A stretch of DNA of 64,000 nt, taken from Azadirachta indica (lineage: Eukaryota > Streptophyta > Magnoliopsida > Sapindales > Meliaceae). Shown here piece after piece: positions 1 to 11,488 of the stretch; within the stretch, counting starts at the first letter, position 1, and every line of letters starts with the position of its first letter. The stretch spans positions 15,720,363 through 15,784,362 of the forward strand of contig CM040449.1 in the NCBI GenBank assembly GCA_022749755.1, written 5' to 3'. The notes under the pieces are model-generated. The model saw only the letters and a program-made list of their open reading frames with translations. It had not been told where the DNA came from and did no database searches. The position numbers were made by a program, and so were the translations under genes.

Positions 1-171
1 ACACATTCCACGTTTCATTAGAACTCTTAGTACCAATAGAAAAAGAAAAGCAGTGTTTACATATAAGAGAGCCTTACTCATAAACAGGGAGGACAATACT
101 TTTACCAATTCAACAATAAATGTACAATTTTTACTATGTGATATCAGAAGTTACAATTTTCAGCATCAACA
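1..171 (+). repeat. 5' LTR, last 171 bases only
   Basis: These bases align end to end with 11,311-11,488, with about 29 mismatches and one 3-base indel by hand count. Both copies end in ATCAACA. A TATA-like stretch (TATAAG) and a shared block beginning GAGGACA precede the end. The LTR start is left of the window. Confidence 0.88.
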
Positions 172-172
172 G

Positions 173-190
173 TTGGCGCTGTCTATAGAA
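173..190 (+). promoter_or_regulatory. Primer binding site of the gypsy element
   Basis: TTGGCGCTGTCTATAGAA starts one base after the LTR end. Its TTGGCGC(C/T)GTCT core resembles the junction seen just inside the 5' LTR of many plant gypsy elements. The priming tRNA cannot be named with confidence because the site has probably mutated. Confidence 0.65.
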
Positions 191-819
191 AACACAAACA
201 AAAAGTTATGGCAATGATCAAGGAACAAATAGTTATCAAGAGGCCACTGTCAGAAAGGCCTTATGAAGAGGACTCGTCAGACTCCAACATTCCCCCAGCC
301 TTATTGCAGCCATCCCAAGGGTGAATGGCAATGTGCAAGATAGAAGTTAATGTGATTCGATTGGCTCAGCAGTTGCGAGAAAGTGAGCAAAGGCATCTGG
401 AGAAAGACAGGCAACTAAAGGCTTTAGTGGACAAAACGGGAATGATGAAGAGAGAGATTGAAAGCGTAAAGAGAATGATTTAGGGGGATGGTGTCAGCGT
501 ATGCGATCTGCCGAAGGTAAGATTTTCAAAGAATGAGGAAAGTGTTTCTTCACTAAGAATTTGTCATAGAGGATTGCCCTCTAAAAAGGTAGGGATTAAG
601 TAGCAAATACCAAGTACGAAGAGGCATGAAAAAGTCCGAATAGAAACTACTGCTTGAAGGCCCCAATAAAGGAGTTCCTTTTCGTGTTACCGAGAAGTTT
701 GATCAGAAATTGGCCTTTAATCAATACGAACGGAGTCAGAGTAAAAAAAGATCTAAACGTAGTACGGGCTATGTAGATATGTGAGCTTACCTAAACCAGA
801 AGTGCAAGAAACAGGGGGG

Positions 820-1767
820 AAAGGCTATCATAGAGAAAATACTTGATCAAATAGCGTCCACTGCCAATCAAGTGGTAAGCAGAACGGAAATGGAGGAGAG
901 AATCAAAAAGTTTACCTAAGAATTCCAGGCTCAGCAAGAGAAAGATAAATGGCGTAACAAAACCATATCCAAGGTGGGGGAGCTCTCCTTGAAATCTCTC
1001 TTATCGAAGGAAATACAGAACCTATCCCTTCCCTAAAGATTTAAGATGCCTCAAATCCCACCGAATAAGGGAAAGATGGACCCAACGTTGTCCATTGATT
1101 TCTTTAGAGAGATAATGTTGCAAGGATTAATAAGATGTAGATGTACCGTCTATTTGCCCTGACCTTAGAAGGGCAAACGCGACATTAGTATAAGAATTTG
1201 AGGCCAGAAAGTGTGAAAAGTTTTGGTCAAATTTGTGTGCAATTTGTTGGTGAGTTTAGAGGAACAGTGACCATAACGAAAAACCCTAATTCGTTGTTGC
1301 TGATAAAGCAAGGAAGAGACAAGATGTTGAAAAGTTTTGTCAAAGGATATCATGAGGAAGTTATTGAAGCTGAGGCCTTCTCATATCCCTTGGCACTGAA
1401 AGAACTCAAGAAAAGACTAAGAATGAATAGAAGATGGTTCACTGCTTACAAGCGAATCGTAACTACGTATGATCAAGCTTATAAGGAGATTTTTGAAGAA
1501 ATCAAAATTGAGGATTGGATGCTACTAAAGAAAAAGGAAGAGAGACTGGAAGAATCAAGGAGCAAAGTGCAAAGGTCGAGACCCCCTAGGATAGGAGGAA
1601 TTGGAGGGGTCAATAGCAGCTTTATCCTAGGCCTCTTGCAAAGAAGGAAGACTTTTAAAGATCGTACTTCGACAGCAGATCTGACCAGAGACGGGATCAA
1701 AGATTTTAATTCGCGAGATATGAAGGAGGAACAGAGTAACAAATGGAGTTTCCCCTCCCAAAGTTGA
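820..1767 (+). pseudogene. gag: gag (capsid) of the gypsy element, broken
   Basis: The longest clean stretch is 1,198-1,767 (189 codons). It contains the retrotransposon Gag core: a region matching the usual 'LRP...SF..L...FV..F' pattern, then 'IKQGRD' followed by 'LKSFVKGYHEE', the segment that normally reads '(I/V)RQG..ESL+.Y...F'. The upstream part at about 960-1,100 contains MPQIPPNKGK, the usual start of the capsid core, but lies in another frame and is cut by stops. Gag forms the virus-like particle that packages element RNA. No zinc knuckle is recognisable downstream. A region at about 660-830 may be the far N-terminus, but this is weak. Confidence 0.8.
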
Positions 1768-1899
1768 GGGAAGTGATTAAAAGAGTCACCTCTATTAGGA
1801 CCGAAGAAATTTTATGAAACTAAATGCCCCTCTATTAATGATTTATGATTAGATTGAGGATTTAAATTTGCTGCCCAGACCTCGTCCCTTATAGTCACT

Positions 1900-2627
1900 G
1901 TCGAATGTTCGCAATAAGGAAAGAAGGTGTGTTTTTCATCAAAACTACAGGCACATAATAGATCAGTGTCTCGATTTGAAGAAGCAAATTGAAATCTTAG
2001 TGAGAAATAATTACTTAGATAGATACAAGACGGGAACGTACGAAATAGAAAAGGACTCGAGATATAGGAAAATGGGATTAGAGGATTCAATTCATAGAAG
2101 CATAATAATTTTGGGAGGACCAACGTTGACGGGTAGCTCCAACAACACAACGAAGAATTATTCAAAATATTCACTGCCGAGCACTTCTATGGACCATTAC
2201 GTGATGGATGTTAGAGCTGAGAAAAAAAAAACCGATCTGGCATCGATTCCAATCATATTCATCGATGAAGATAAAGCTGGGGTTAGCTATCCCCATGATG
2301 ACGCCTTGGTTATAACATTGGAGATTGGTTCAGTTAAAGTTAACAGGGTTTTAGTGGAAACAAGAAGTTTAGCTAATATTATATTCAATGAGACCAACTG
2401 ATACCGCTCTGTATGGGTTTACAAATTCATATATCTTCCCGCTAAGTTCAGTTCAACTACCATTGACTATATGGGATAGACCATATCAGAAGACCACAAT
2501 GATAGACTTTGAAATTGTAAACTTAAAAATGTCGTACGCCATGATTTTGGGAAGGCCCTTCCTAAGAAAAATAAGGGCGGTTGAGAGTATATATATTGAA
2601 AATCAATTTCTGAGCAAGAAAGGGAAT
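1900..2627 (+). pseudogene. gag C-terminus and aspartic protease, catalytic site altered
   Basis: Two overlapping open stretches (1,976-2,401 and 2,388-2,630) cover the gag tail and a retropepsin. The first ends with 'PHDDALVITLEIGSVKVNRV' followed by the active-site position, which reads V-E-T-R-S where the family has V-D-T-G-S. The catalytic aspartate is glutamate at 2,357-2,359 and the glycine is arginine at 2,363-2,365. The second, one frame away, carries the C-terminal half, including the 'ILGRPFLRKIRAV' signature of plant gypsy proteases. The enzyme would cut the Gag-Pol precursor; this copy should be dead. The frame switch at about 2,390-2,400 is an additional break. Confidence 0.85.
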
Positions 2628-2879
2628 TAGTGTGATACATGGGGACTAAAAAGTTGTTCGGATATGTTTTACGGCCTTATCGAGACAATCCTATTGTATA
2701 TCGGCAAAAAACGTTGGCAAATTGAATGACGAGGATGTCGAGCAATGAAAGGAGATGGATAGGCTTAAAAGGAAAGATACGACTAATGCTTGAACTAGCG
2801 AAGAAATTAAAATCAACATCCATTGACTCCTTCAGACTTAAACGGGTGACAAAAATCAACTCTTAACTACCAAGTGAAG

Positions 2880-3523
2880 AAAAAAGAAGGCTGATCTCTT
2901 TCTTAAGAGAGTATACGGATGTGTTCGCATGGAGCCACGAGGACATGTTAGGAATTGACCCCAAGATCATTTCCCATTATTTATCAATAAACCCAACGTT
3001 CAAACTTGTGAAGCAGAAGTGAAGGGTTTTCAACCAAGAACGAAGAAAAGCGATCAAAGCAAAGGTAGATAAGCTAATTACAACGGGGTTCATCAAAGAA
3101 GTGTACTACTTAGATTGGGTAGTTAACGTAGTGATGGTGAAGATGGCGAATAAGAAGTAAAGGATGTGTGTCAACTTCACCAATCTGAACAAGGCATGTT
3201 CGAAAGATAATTTTCCACTCCTTCGGATATATTAGCTAGTAGATTTGACGGCCAGACATAAATTGTTAAGCTTCATGGATGCATTTTTAATGTACAATCA
3301 AATCCAAATATGCAAAGCCAATCAAGAAAAAACGGCCTTACTAAATGACCAAGGATTGTACCGCTACAAGGTGATGCCTTTTGGTTTAAAGAACGCGAGG
3401 GCGACATTTCAAAGGTTAATGAATGATGTTTTTAAGCTCTTGATTAGAAAAACAATAGAAATGTATGTCAATAACATGATTACCAAGTCGTGCAGAACTA
3501 AGAATCATGTTCAACATTTAAGG
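2880..3523 (+). pseudogene. Reverse transcriptase of the gypsy element, catalytic aspartates lost
   Basis: The polymerase copies element RNA into DNA. Recognisable in order: a palm entry around 3,000-3,180 with two in-frame stops, 'TNLNKACSKDNFPL' (3,180-3,220), then an open stretch 3,245-3,523 with 'MDAFLMYNQI' (normally D..SGY.QI), 'YKVMPFGLKNARATFQRLMN', and 'MYVNNMI'. The last should be YVDD; both aspartates are asparagine (AAT AAC at 3,470-3,475). Those residues bind the catalytic metals, so activity is lost. The nearby CVDF motif reads CVNF. Protease precedes and RNase H follows, as expected. Confidence 0.9.
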
Positions 3524-3689
3524 TAAACGTTCTTTTTACTCATATGGAATATGAAGCTAAATCCCGAAAAGTGTGCATTTGAAGTTCCTAGGATTCTTGG
3601 TTAATGAGCGAGGGATAGAGGCAAATCCCTACAAGATTCAGGATATACTAAATATGAAATCTTCGACCATGTTGAAGGAGGTGTAGGTC

Positions 3690-4330
3690 TTGACAAGGAG
3701 GTTAGCTGCGCTAAAGAGATTCATTTCCAAAGTTACTAATAGATCTTTTTAATTTTTTACGTTATAAAGAAAGGAAAGTATGTGGGGTGGACGAAGGAGT
3801 GCAAAGATAGCTTCAGAAGTTGAAAGATTATTTGGCCAATCTGCCTCGTCTGGCCAGCCCATTGATCAGGGACACACTATATTTGTATTTAGCGGTAACT
3901 GATCACACGGTGAGTTTTGTGCTGGTTAAGGAAGATGAAGGAACGCACCAACCAATCTACTGTATTAGTAAGTCACTGTTAGACGCAAAAAAGAGATACT
4001 ACCCCCCAGATAAACTAGCCCTAGCACTAGTGCTGGTAGTGCGAAAAGTCCGGCCATACTTCCAAGTGCACACTGTAATGGTCCTCACTAATCAACTACT
4101 ATGGCAGATATTACACAAGCTCGACCTCTTAGAAAAATTACTTAAGTGGTCATTTGAACTTACTGAATTCGACATCGACTACCAACCTAACAAAGCTATC
4201 AAAGTTCATGCATTGGCAAATTTCATTGCAGAAAGATCAGTTTCAGAAAAGCTGATGATACAACAAATAGGCGAACCAACGACGTCTCAGGATGTTGAGA
4301 GTATAAAGTTGGGCAGACAATTCGCTCAGA
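3690..4330 (+). pseudogene. RNase H domain of the gypsy polymerase
   Basis: The open stretch 3,820-4,407 contains the plant gypsy RNase H pattern 'LYLYLAVTDHTVSFVLVKED', then 'QPIYCISKSLLDAKKRYYPP', 'KLALALVLVVRKVRPYFQ', and the C-terminal 'FDIDYQPNKAIKVHALANFI'. The domain degrades the RNA strand of the RNA:DNA hybrid. It joins the RT directly, with stops at about 3,535-3,800 in the connection region. A second, different RNase H follows. Confidence 0.85.
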
Positions 4331-4354
4331 ACTGCCCTGCGAAAACGAAAATCG

Positions 4355-4999
4355 ATGGTGTCTTGCTATTTGAAGGGGCACGAAATTGTGGTGTCGTACG
4401 TAGATAGGACATCAAATGTACAAGACAGAGGTGCTGACATAATCTTGACTAGACCAAGGAATGAGGAATTAACTTACGCCCTACACTTTGATTTCAAAGT
4501 AACCAACAACAAAGTAGAATGTGAAGCTTTATTGGCGGGACTTGGCCTAACCTTGTTAATTGAGATACAGTGTGTTGAAGTAAATGGGGATTTACAACTG
4601 GTGATAAATCAGGTCCTTGGGAAGTTCCAGGCAAGGGGTGGAACCATGAACGCCTATCTGAGTAAAGTAATGAAGTTAGTGAAGCACTTCAGAAGGGTGG
4701 TAGTGACTTAAATTCCTCGAATGAAAAATGTCAAAGCAAATGCCTTAACCAAATTAGCCTTAACATTACAGGGAAGGTTTCTTATGATGGTTCCTATAGA
4801 AGTGCTACATCAGAAAAGCGTGAAAAAATCAGAGACAAAGTTAAATCAGATCAGTACGATATATCAGGCTCAGACTTGGAGGGATCTGATCCGAGAGTAT
4901 ATTCTCGAAGGAAAGCTGCCTAGGGATAAGAAAGCGGGTAGGAAAATTAAGAGTAAATTCTCATGTTACTCAGTGATTGATGGAATACTGTATAAGTAA
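4355..4999 (+). pseudogene. Second (archaeal-type) RNase H domain and connector to integrase
   Basis: At 4,390-4,710 the frame reads a ribonuclease H-like fold of the RVT_3 type: 'YVDRTSNVQDRGADIIL' (family: DG.SN..G.GAG), 'YALHFDFKVTNNKVECEALLAGL' (family: NNEAEYEALL), then 'VNGDLQLVINQVLGKFQA' (family: SDSQLV.NQ). The glycine after the first catalytic Asp is arginine. From 4,721 a second open stretch gives 'MKNVKANALTKLA', the usual linker toward integrase, ending 'VIDGILYK'. A second RNase H next to the first is typical of Tat-group elements. The coding sequence then stops at the inserted segment near 5,055. Confidence 0.85.
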
Positions 5000-5054
5000 G
5001 GACTCGGGCTACCTTACTTGTGATGTGTCGATGAGAAGAAGGCAAATTAAGTGT

Positions 5055-6465
5055 AATAAGAATGCAGAACGCCATATTTTTCTCACTTAATTTTTAGTTC
5101 TTTATACTTATTTAGTTCTTAAATGTACTCATTATTCTTATATTTTGATTTAGGATGCAAATGAAGACATTAAGTGCAAAATGAAGCTAATTGCAGGATT
5201 TTGGATAGTTTCGAGATCGCTTCGTAATCTGAGCATAACTTTCTTATCCAAGCTCAAATTGAGATGATTAAAGATGCCGTAGAACATCAAGAAAAGGCAA
5301 TACAACTTTCATGTTTTGAGTTTTGAGAGATTCTGGCTACATCAAAGCCAAAATTGGGCTTGAAGTTGCTGCACTTGTGTGGTTGACTATCTGAAATGTT
5401 CCTTAGCCTACAATTCTAATACACGAATTTAATGCAGTTTATTTTTCGAAGTTTTTATATCCAGTGCACGAAAATTATAGCTGAAATCACCACCCCCTTA
5501 TTTACATTAAAGATTTTATTTTATTCTTAATATTTTTCTTAATTAGTCAGATTTGAATATTATTATTTTAGGATATTGTTTTTAAAGATTTGGTAGAATT
5601 CTAGTAGGTGAATTAATGTGTATAAAAGGGAGGAGAAATCATGAGATGGGGAGCTGCCTCTTTTCTCTAATTTTTCTTTTAAGTTATCAAAGGGAACGAA
5701 AGCCTCAGAATTAATAAAACTGTAAGATTTAATTTGATTCTTATTATTTAATTTTTGCTTTGAGTAACAAATATTCTTCTACGCTTATTTTCATGACTAT
5801 CTCGTTCAATTACAATGAGGCCTACTAGTTTATTATTCATTGCAATCTATTGCCAGGTTAGATATCAAATCCGTAATTGTTTGATTCCTCTAATTTGTGA
5901 AGCAACTATGATTTGATGATTTGCTGCGTCAAAAATTATTAGATCTTAGGAAGAATGTTCAACTAAACTAAATGCAACCGCTTGTGCTTACGTTGTTTAG
6001 ATTAATTGGTCTCTCTAATTCTTAAAACCGCTACTAAATTAAACCTTTAGGACTTTTCTTGGCTTATTTAGTAGTTAGAGTTGATTAGATTGCTTATTTT
6101 CTAATTAACTACGACTAAGAAGAGATAGGAAAAAAAGCTCCAACAGTGAATATTCAAAGTATAAATTGATAGATTCTAATATTGATGATCAGTTGTAAAA
6201 TTCCGATGGTGGATGTTAACTTAGACCAAGTTTTGTTCTTTTGATTGATTTTGCTATTTCAATTTAAATTATTCCTTAGTTGTTATCTTAAAACTATTTT
6301 CTTTATATTCAAATCCCCGCCCTACCCCTTTTTTTTGTTCACGTAGCCATAAAACTAGACTAAATATTCTCTATGGGAGCGATCCTTACTCGTACCACTA
6401 TATGTATCTTGTTTAGAAGTTTAGGTTTTATTTTTGGTTGCTTGCGATAGTATACCAACGTGCTT
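5055..6465 (+). mobile_element. Non-coding LTR-like insertion (about 1.4 kb) inside the gypsy pol gene
   Basis: The pol frame leaves homology at about 5,050 and resumes at about 6,470. Between them there is no open frame of note, but there is a TATAAAAGGG box near 5,621, a T-rich stretch, AATAAA-type signals near 5,713, and a right part with 'GGGAGCGATCCTTACTCG', reminiscent of the leader or LTR-junction zone of plant LTR elements. Similar sequence in reverse orientation occurs at other places in the window. Exact ends and a target duplication are not clear: short AGAATG strings sit near both edges but may be chance. A solo LTR or a non-autonomous LTR element are the leading options. Confidence 0.6.
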
Positions 6466-7515
6466 AGAGAATGTCACATTAGTAGTTGAGGCGATCATGG
6501 GGGAGGTAGGTCTTTGACATAACACATTTTGCGCCAAGGGTATTATTGTTCGACACAGCACTGTGACACGATGAAGACAGCTCAGACTTGCCCAAGTTGT
6601 CAAGTTCACATAGACATCCCAAGGCAACCCCCTAAACATCTCACCACTTTATTAAGCCTGTGGCCTTCTGCTCAGTGGAGGCTAGAGTTGATTGGCCCAC
6701 TGCCAACGGGACATGCTCAGATGAAGTATGCAATTGTTGCAATCGATTACTTTACAAAATGGGTGGAAGTAGAGTCGCTAGCCAACATAACGCAGAAAAA
6801 GGACCACTGCTTTCTTAGAATGGAGCATAATTTATCAGTTCAGGATTCCACGTATACTAATAGTAGACAATAGCAAGCAGTTTAATAATGTGATATTCAA
6901 AGGATTTTGAGCTGATTTGAACATCGCTCTCAGATTTGTGTTCCTTGTCCATCCTAAAGCAAATAGGCAAGTGGATACGGTGAATAAGATTGTTAAGAAG
7001 GCATTAAAGAAGCAACTTAACAACAAGAAACAGATGGGTAAATGAATTATCTCAGGTCTTTTGAGCCTATCGACTGACAGCGAGAACAACGACTAGCAAG
7101 ATGCCTTATTCATTGGCGTTCAGTTTTGAAGTAGTAATACTAGTAGAAATAGGGATGCCTTTGTTCAGTGTACAATATTTCAACAAACTTAAGAATGATG
7201 GGGCAATGGAATTAAGTTTGAATTTGTTAAGAAAATCGTGATCAGACGCTCGTCAGGATGGCTGCTTATCAACAAAAGGTGGCAAAATACTACAATAAAA
7301 GGGTATGTTCAAGAGCTTTCCGACAAAGAGATTTAGTATTGCGCGGGTTACCTAAAACATTAAAGTGCTCGAAGAAAAGGCTTAATGGCTAATTGGGAAG
7401 ATCTGTATAAAGTAATCAAGATCATCAAACTACAAGTTTATAAATTGCAGCACCCAGATGGAAAAGAAGTTAGAAAACCATGGAACACAGAATTGTTCAA
7501 GAAGTATTTTCCCTG
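6466..7515 (+). pseudogene. Integrase of the gypsy element
   Basis: The zinc-binding N-terminal part reads 'GYYCSTQHCDTMKTAQTCPSCQ'-like at 6,538-6,603, then the core: 'SAQWRLELIGPLPTGHAQMK' and 'IVAIDYFTKWVEVESLA'. The first catalytic residue of the D,D-35-E triad is glutamate (GAG at 6,685-6,687) where the family has D(I/L).GP. The remainder is split over frames up to about 7,515, ending with the C-terminal region that contains 'WEDLYKVIKIIKLQVYKLQ' and 'KPWNTELFKKYFP'. The protein would insert the DNA copy. At least four stops and several frame changes make it non-functional. Confidence 0.88.
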
Positions 7516-7524
7516 AAACAATTA

Positions 7525-7870
7525 TAGCTTAAAAAGATTTGACCTCAGTTTAGTTCATACAGTGATTATTTGGCCATATAATTTCGGAATGTCACAAAAA
7601 AATCCTACCTTAGTTCAGATGGAACACAATAATAAGATTGTTAAATTTTAGTTTTATGTAAAACTTGTTGTAATAAGGTCCGACCCTAGTTCAAGCTAAA
7701 CAACAATGACAAAATAAATAAATTCCTTATTTCAAATATAACTATCACAAAAAGATCTGACCTCAGTTTAAATCGAATAAGAAAAACTTGCTCACAAAAT
7801 ATCACACTAATTTTAGATTTGATGTTAGCTTCTTTATCGTTAACTTGACCTCAGTTCAGGATACAAACCA
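7525..7870 (+). repeat. Degenerate tandem motif zone 3' of pol
   Basis: A short word, consensus GACCTCAGTTYA, returns near 7,540, 7,610, 7,681, 7,757 and 7,846, each followed by A-rich sequence with AATAA-type stretches. The period is about 70-90 bases. Non-coding tandem repeats between pol and the LTR are common in Tat-group gypsy elements. Confidence 0.6.
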
Positions 7871-8049
7871 AATAACTTAGATAAATCAATTATCACCATT
7901 ATTACCGGACTATCTTAGTGAGTCAATCATACAACAGAAACATTATAATAGTAGAAAGAAGGAAAAAAAGATGAAATTTCAATAAAAATTTATAAAACAA
8001 TCATCTATATCTTACATAAATTTTTAGGTACAAAAAATTAGAGTTATTA

Positions 8050-10290
8050 GGTGTCCTTCAGAGAAGATATGATGCCAAAAGTTGGAGTCATGGAAGGAGG
8101 CGTGTTCGATTGAATAGGATCAAGTTGAACGAGGTTAGGACTCTAGGCTAGCTCTTCAACCAATGTCTCCCCAAGATCCTCAGCTTCTAACAGAGTGGGT
8201 CAGGAAATGTTGAGATTGTCAAAAAGCCAACCTAGATTTGATCTTCATGCTTATTCTAGAAGATCTTACAGGCTAACTCCGAAACTTTCTTAATAGAGGC
8301 ATCGTATGGTTCCTCTATCTCAGCTTTAGCTCGAGTGAGTTCATCCTCCAGGTCCTTGTTAGTATAAGCAAGATCGACAGTGCGAGACCCAAGTGCAGAC
8401 AGCTGAGCCTCATGATTGGCGACTTTGTCTTTAAGGGCGTTGCATTCTTTTGCCCATTTCTTCCTCTCCTTGCTTAGTTAAGCCTCTAGTTGTTTCTTTC
8501 GCTTCTCCAATTCCTTCAGTTTTTTCTCTAGCGAATTCTTCTCTTAAATCAATTGGTCTATTAATTTATACAAGTTTACATTCATAATTGAGGGCTCATT
8601 TTCACTTTTAATATGCAAGCTAAGATATGGAACGCCTACACTAATCGAATTATGCGTTAGATAAGGTTATTACAATAAAATAAAAGGAAAGTGTCAAAGA
8701 TGGTTACCCTGCTGAGCTGTGAGTGAATGGTCTCCAAAATGATGTCTGTGCTGGCAGCCTCCACCTAAGAAGACAATGAAGAGTCAACTAAATAGACCAA
8801 GTGGTTGACAGCAGGGATTAGATGCTTGAACAACTCCCTTTTCCCCTCCGACATATATGACCAATAGAGACTGTCTATTTCGACTAATTCATTGCCTTGT
8901 TCAGTGTATTATTTTTTTGACGGCCTCTCCTCGATGCTTTTAAGAGCCTCTATTGGGTGTTTCCCTTTGTCTTTTAAAAGCTTACTCTTGTCCTTCTTAG
9001 AGCCTTGATCAGCCTTTTTCATTTTCGCCTTTTACTCGGCTATCTTTTTCTGATACCCTTTAACCTGTTCGAATTTTTTTAGAGGCTTCTATTACTTCTA
9101 CGTCGAAACCCCAATCGAAGTACCCAGAGAAAAAAGAATAGACCCCAAGAAGCTCAGAAGTTTTTTTCTCCTCTTGGCAGAGCCATCTTCTCTACAAGAC
9201 ATGAAAAGCAAAAAGACTTATAATGAATAAAAATAAAAGGCGTTCTGATTAGTTTCTAGGATGAGTCCTTTTTCTACCTGAAGTGCAGTCTCAAACTCTT
9301 CACGAGTAGGGGTGGCCTCAACAAAATTAGAAGCAATAAGCTGATTCGGGGAAAACAGAGTCTTTTGATCCACTTATTTTGCATGCCACTTGTTGATTTT
9401 CGATAAGAAGGGGTCTACTAAGTTAGGTTTTGAATCCTAGGTAGCTACAAAAACAAAGAAAAGTATTAGAAAACCCTAGCAATGGTGTTCAACCTAAAGA
9501 ACTTAGTGTGTTAATCTGGCACTATAGGATGTACTTATGAAGAACTAGTTTAAATGTGTAGGGTATAAGGCTGTATATATTCATCTTAGCTAAGAAAAAC
9601 TAGCACCAGTCCCCACCCACAAAGAACCACCTATCTTTCCAATTTTTATTATAAGTAGGGTTACCCATAACTAATTCATCGGCCTGGGTGCAGGACTGAA
9701 AGTAGTAAAAGTTTGGGTACTTTTTTGGTCCCTTCTTAAGTAAGAATAAATATTTAATTTTGCCTATAATCGGTGGGGTTTGTTTGGCCATAGCCCAAAT
9801 CACGTACAGGCCAATAATGGTTATCTATCCGTTCAAGTTCAACTAATAAAGAGGAATCTGAAGTCGTAGAACAAGGTGGCGAAATATGGTTGCAATGGTA
9901 TCCTAACCCCAAGGAGAAACAATTCCTCGTTGAAGGCTACTTCATCTCCCCTCGGACGACTTGGAACTCGTTGATTTTAGAAACTCTAAAGGTGATAGAG
10001 TTAGAGATGTTGTAGAGTTTTTTAAAAGCTACCAGGTCAGCCTCAGTAATACTAAACGGGAACTTTTTGACCTTAAACGAGCTATTTTTCATGGTCAGAT
10101 CGGGGGGAGAGATTGAGTCAAAAGATGCTGACTGCTATGAGGGTTTTCTTAGAGTCTGATTCAACTTGGTTATCTTCAGCTCCACGGTTACTACGAGGTT
10201 CCTAGGCTATGAGTTGGAGCTCGCTAAATCTCTGCTCGGATAAGGAAACCCTAAAATGTCTGTTTAGGTTCTGAAGTGGTTCTTATGAGT
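8050..10290 (-). pseudogene. Antisense coding region of the gypsy element (putative gypsy-type transposon domain, coiled coil)
   Basis: Read on the minus strand. A likely Met at 10,092 starts 'MKNSSFKVKKFPFSITEADL', followed by more of an N-terminal domain to a stop near 9,940. Sequence resembling the Pfam family named 'Putative gypsy type transposon' continues to 9,600, where 'FLLKKGPKKYPNFYYFQS' and 'YNKNWKDRWFFVGGDW' are clear. From about 8,560 down to 8,280 there is a charged coiled coil ('KDKVANHEAQLSALGSRTVD'). An N-terminal serine-rich stretch may extend to about 10,290. Frameshifts and stops break it repeatedly. Opposite-strand frames in this position are known for Grande and other Tat elements; their role is unproven. 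Confidence 0.75.
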
Positions 10291-10700
10291 CTTCTTGGTT
10301 TTCAAATCAATTCTAGCATCCTAAAGCGTCAAAAGTAAATCTGTACTTATACTTAGTCGTGAAGCTAACTAAGAAAAAAGCATGAAGTTCTATGGATAAA
10401 ATGGAAGATTCACAATGAAGAATAAAATGTAGAAAATAAGTTTGATAGAAAGAAAAACTTACTAGAATAAATAGGTCGGCCGGAAGACAAGAGGCGATGC
10501 TGAAGGTAGAGCGGAGCTTCGCTTGCGAACTGGTGAAGAGATTTGCCAAAAAAGCTTGTAAAAAGTAACAGAAGTCTTTTGAACTTTGCAGAAAATGTGA
10601 TAAGTGAAGTGGTAAACAAGAGAAGAGGGTAGAATTTATATCCCACTCACTCTAATCTTGTAATCAAAATAAACGGTTCAGATACTACCACGAGGCCATC
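10291..10700. other. Untranslated zone before the 3' LTR
   Basis: No coding similarity seen. A purine-rich run (AAGAGAAGAGGGTAGAA, from about 10,619) is the best polypurine-tract candidate for plus-strand priming, but it sits about 65 bases before the LTR start, so the true tract may have mutated. Confidence 0.4.
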
Positions 10701-11488
10701 TGTTGACGTGGTCTTTTTGTAGGCAAGATGGACTAATCACACCGAAACACATGGTAGCTAGATAAAAGGTTTGAGGGTAGTAACGATTTCAAGCATTTAC
10801 ACACATTAATTGTCAATGCGAGAATTAAGGTGAAACGCAGGCACATTTTAGCATTATTGGCGCTTCTTTCGAATTTCAAAAGTCGTAATGTTATTTTGTG
10901 TTTAGCCACCAAATAAACTTTTATTCTCACTCGCAATTTGGTTAGTTGTTCGAGAAGAAGCATCTAGTCAGATAAATCACATATCGTGTTTTGATATCTC
11001 TGTTAGGTGGGTGCCATCTAAGTAGAATTTGAGTACTTGAGAAATGAAGTTTCTAATGAAAATCTTTTTCACTGGAAACTGGGGGGCTTGATGTTTGGGA
11101 AGATAGGCTCAGCCCATAGGATTGGTAGACCTTATAATAAGCAATCTTAATACTTTGTTAGCTATTCACAATGCTAAACCAATCACGATTAGGTCGACTC
11201 GGAAGAGATTATGCTCAAGCACTCTATGAAAGAAGTTGGCTAAAAGAAATCTTTCTGGAGTAAGAAAAACCAATTTTGGAAGTTTTAATTTAAGACAAGT
11301 TAGGATTCTGCAAGATACATTCTAAGTTTCATTAGAACACTTAGGACCACTAGAAAAAGGAAAGCTATATGTATATATAAGGGAGCCCTGCTTATAAAAA
11401 GAGAGGACATTACTTTTACCAATTCAGTAATAATAAATATACAATTTTTATTGTGTGATATCTAAAGTTAAAATTTTCGATATCAACA
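10701..11488 (+). repeat. 3' LTR of the gypsy element (788 bp)
   Basis: Starts TGTTGACG and ends TATCAACA, giving a perfect 6-base inverted repeat TGTTGA/TCAACA of the usual TG...CA form. The last 178 bases align with 1-171. A TATATATAAGGG box lies near 11,372, the expected promoter position ahead of the repeated R region. The start is chosen because it is the only nearby TG matching the inverted terminus. Confidence 0.8.

Noticed and set aside
1479..2174. Minus-strand open frames of 87 and 120 codons
   Set aside because: They lie opposite the gag and protease coding sequence and show no family features.
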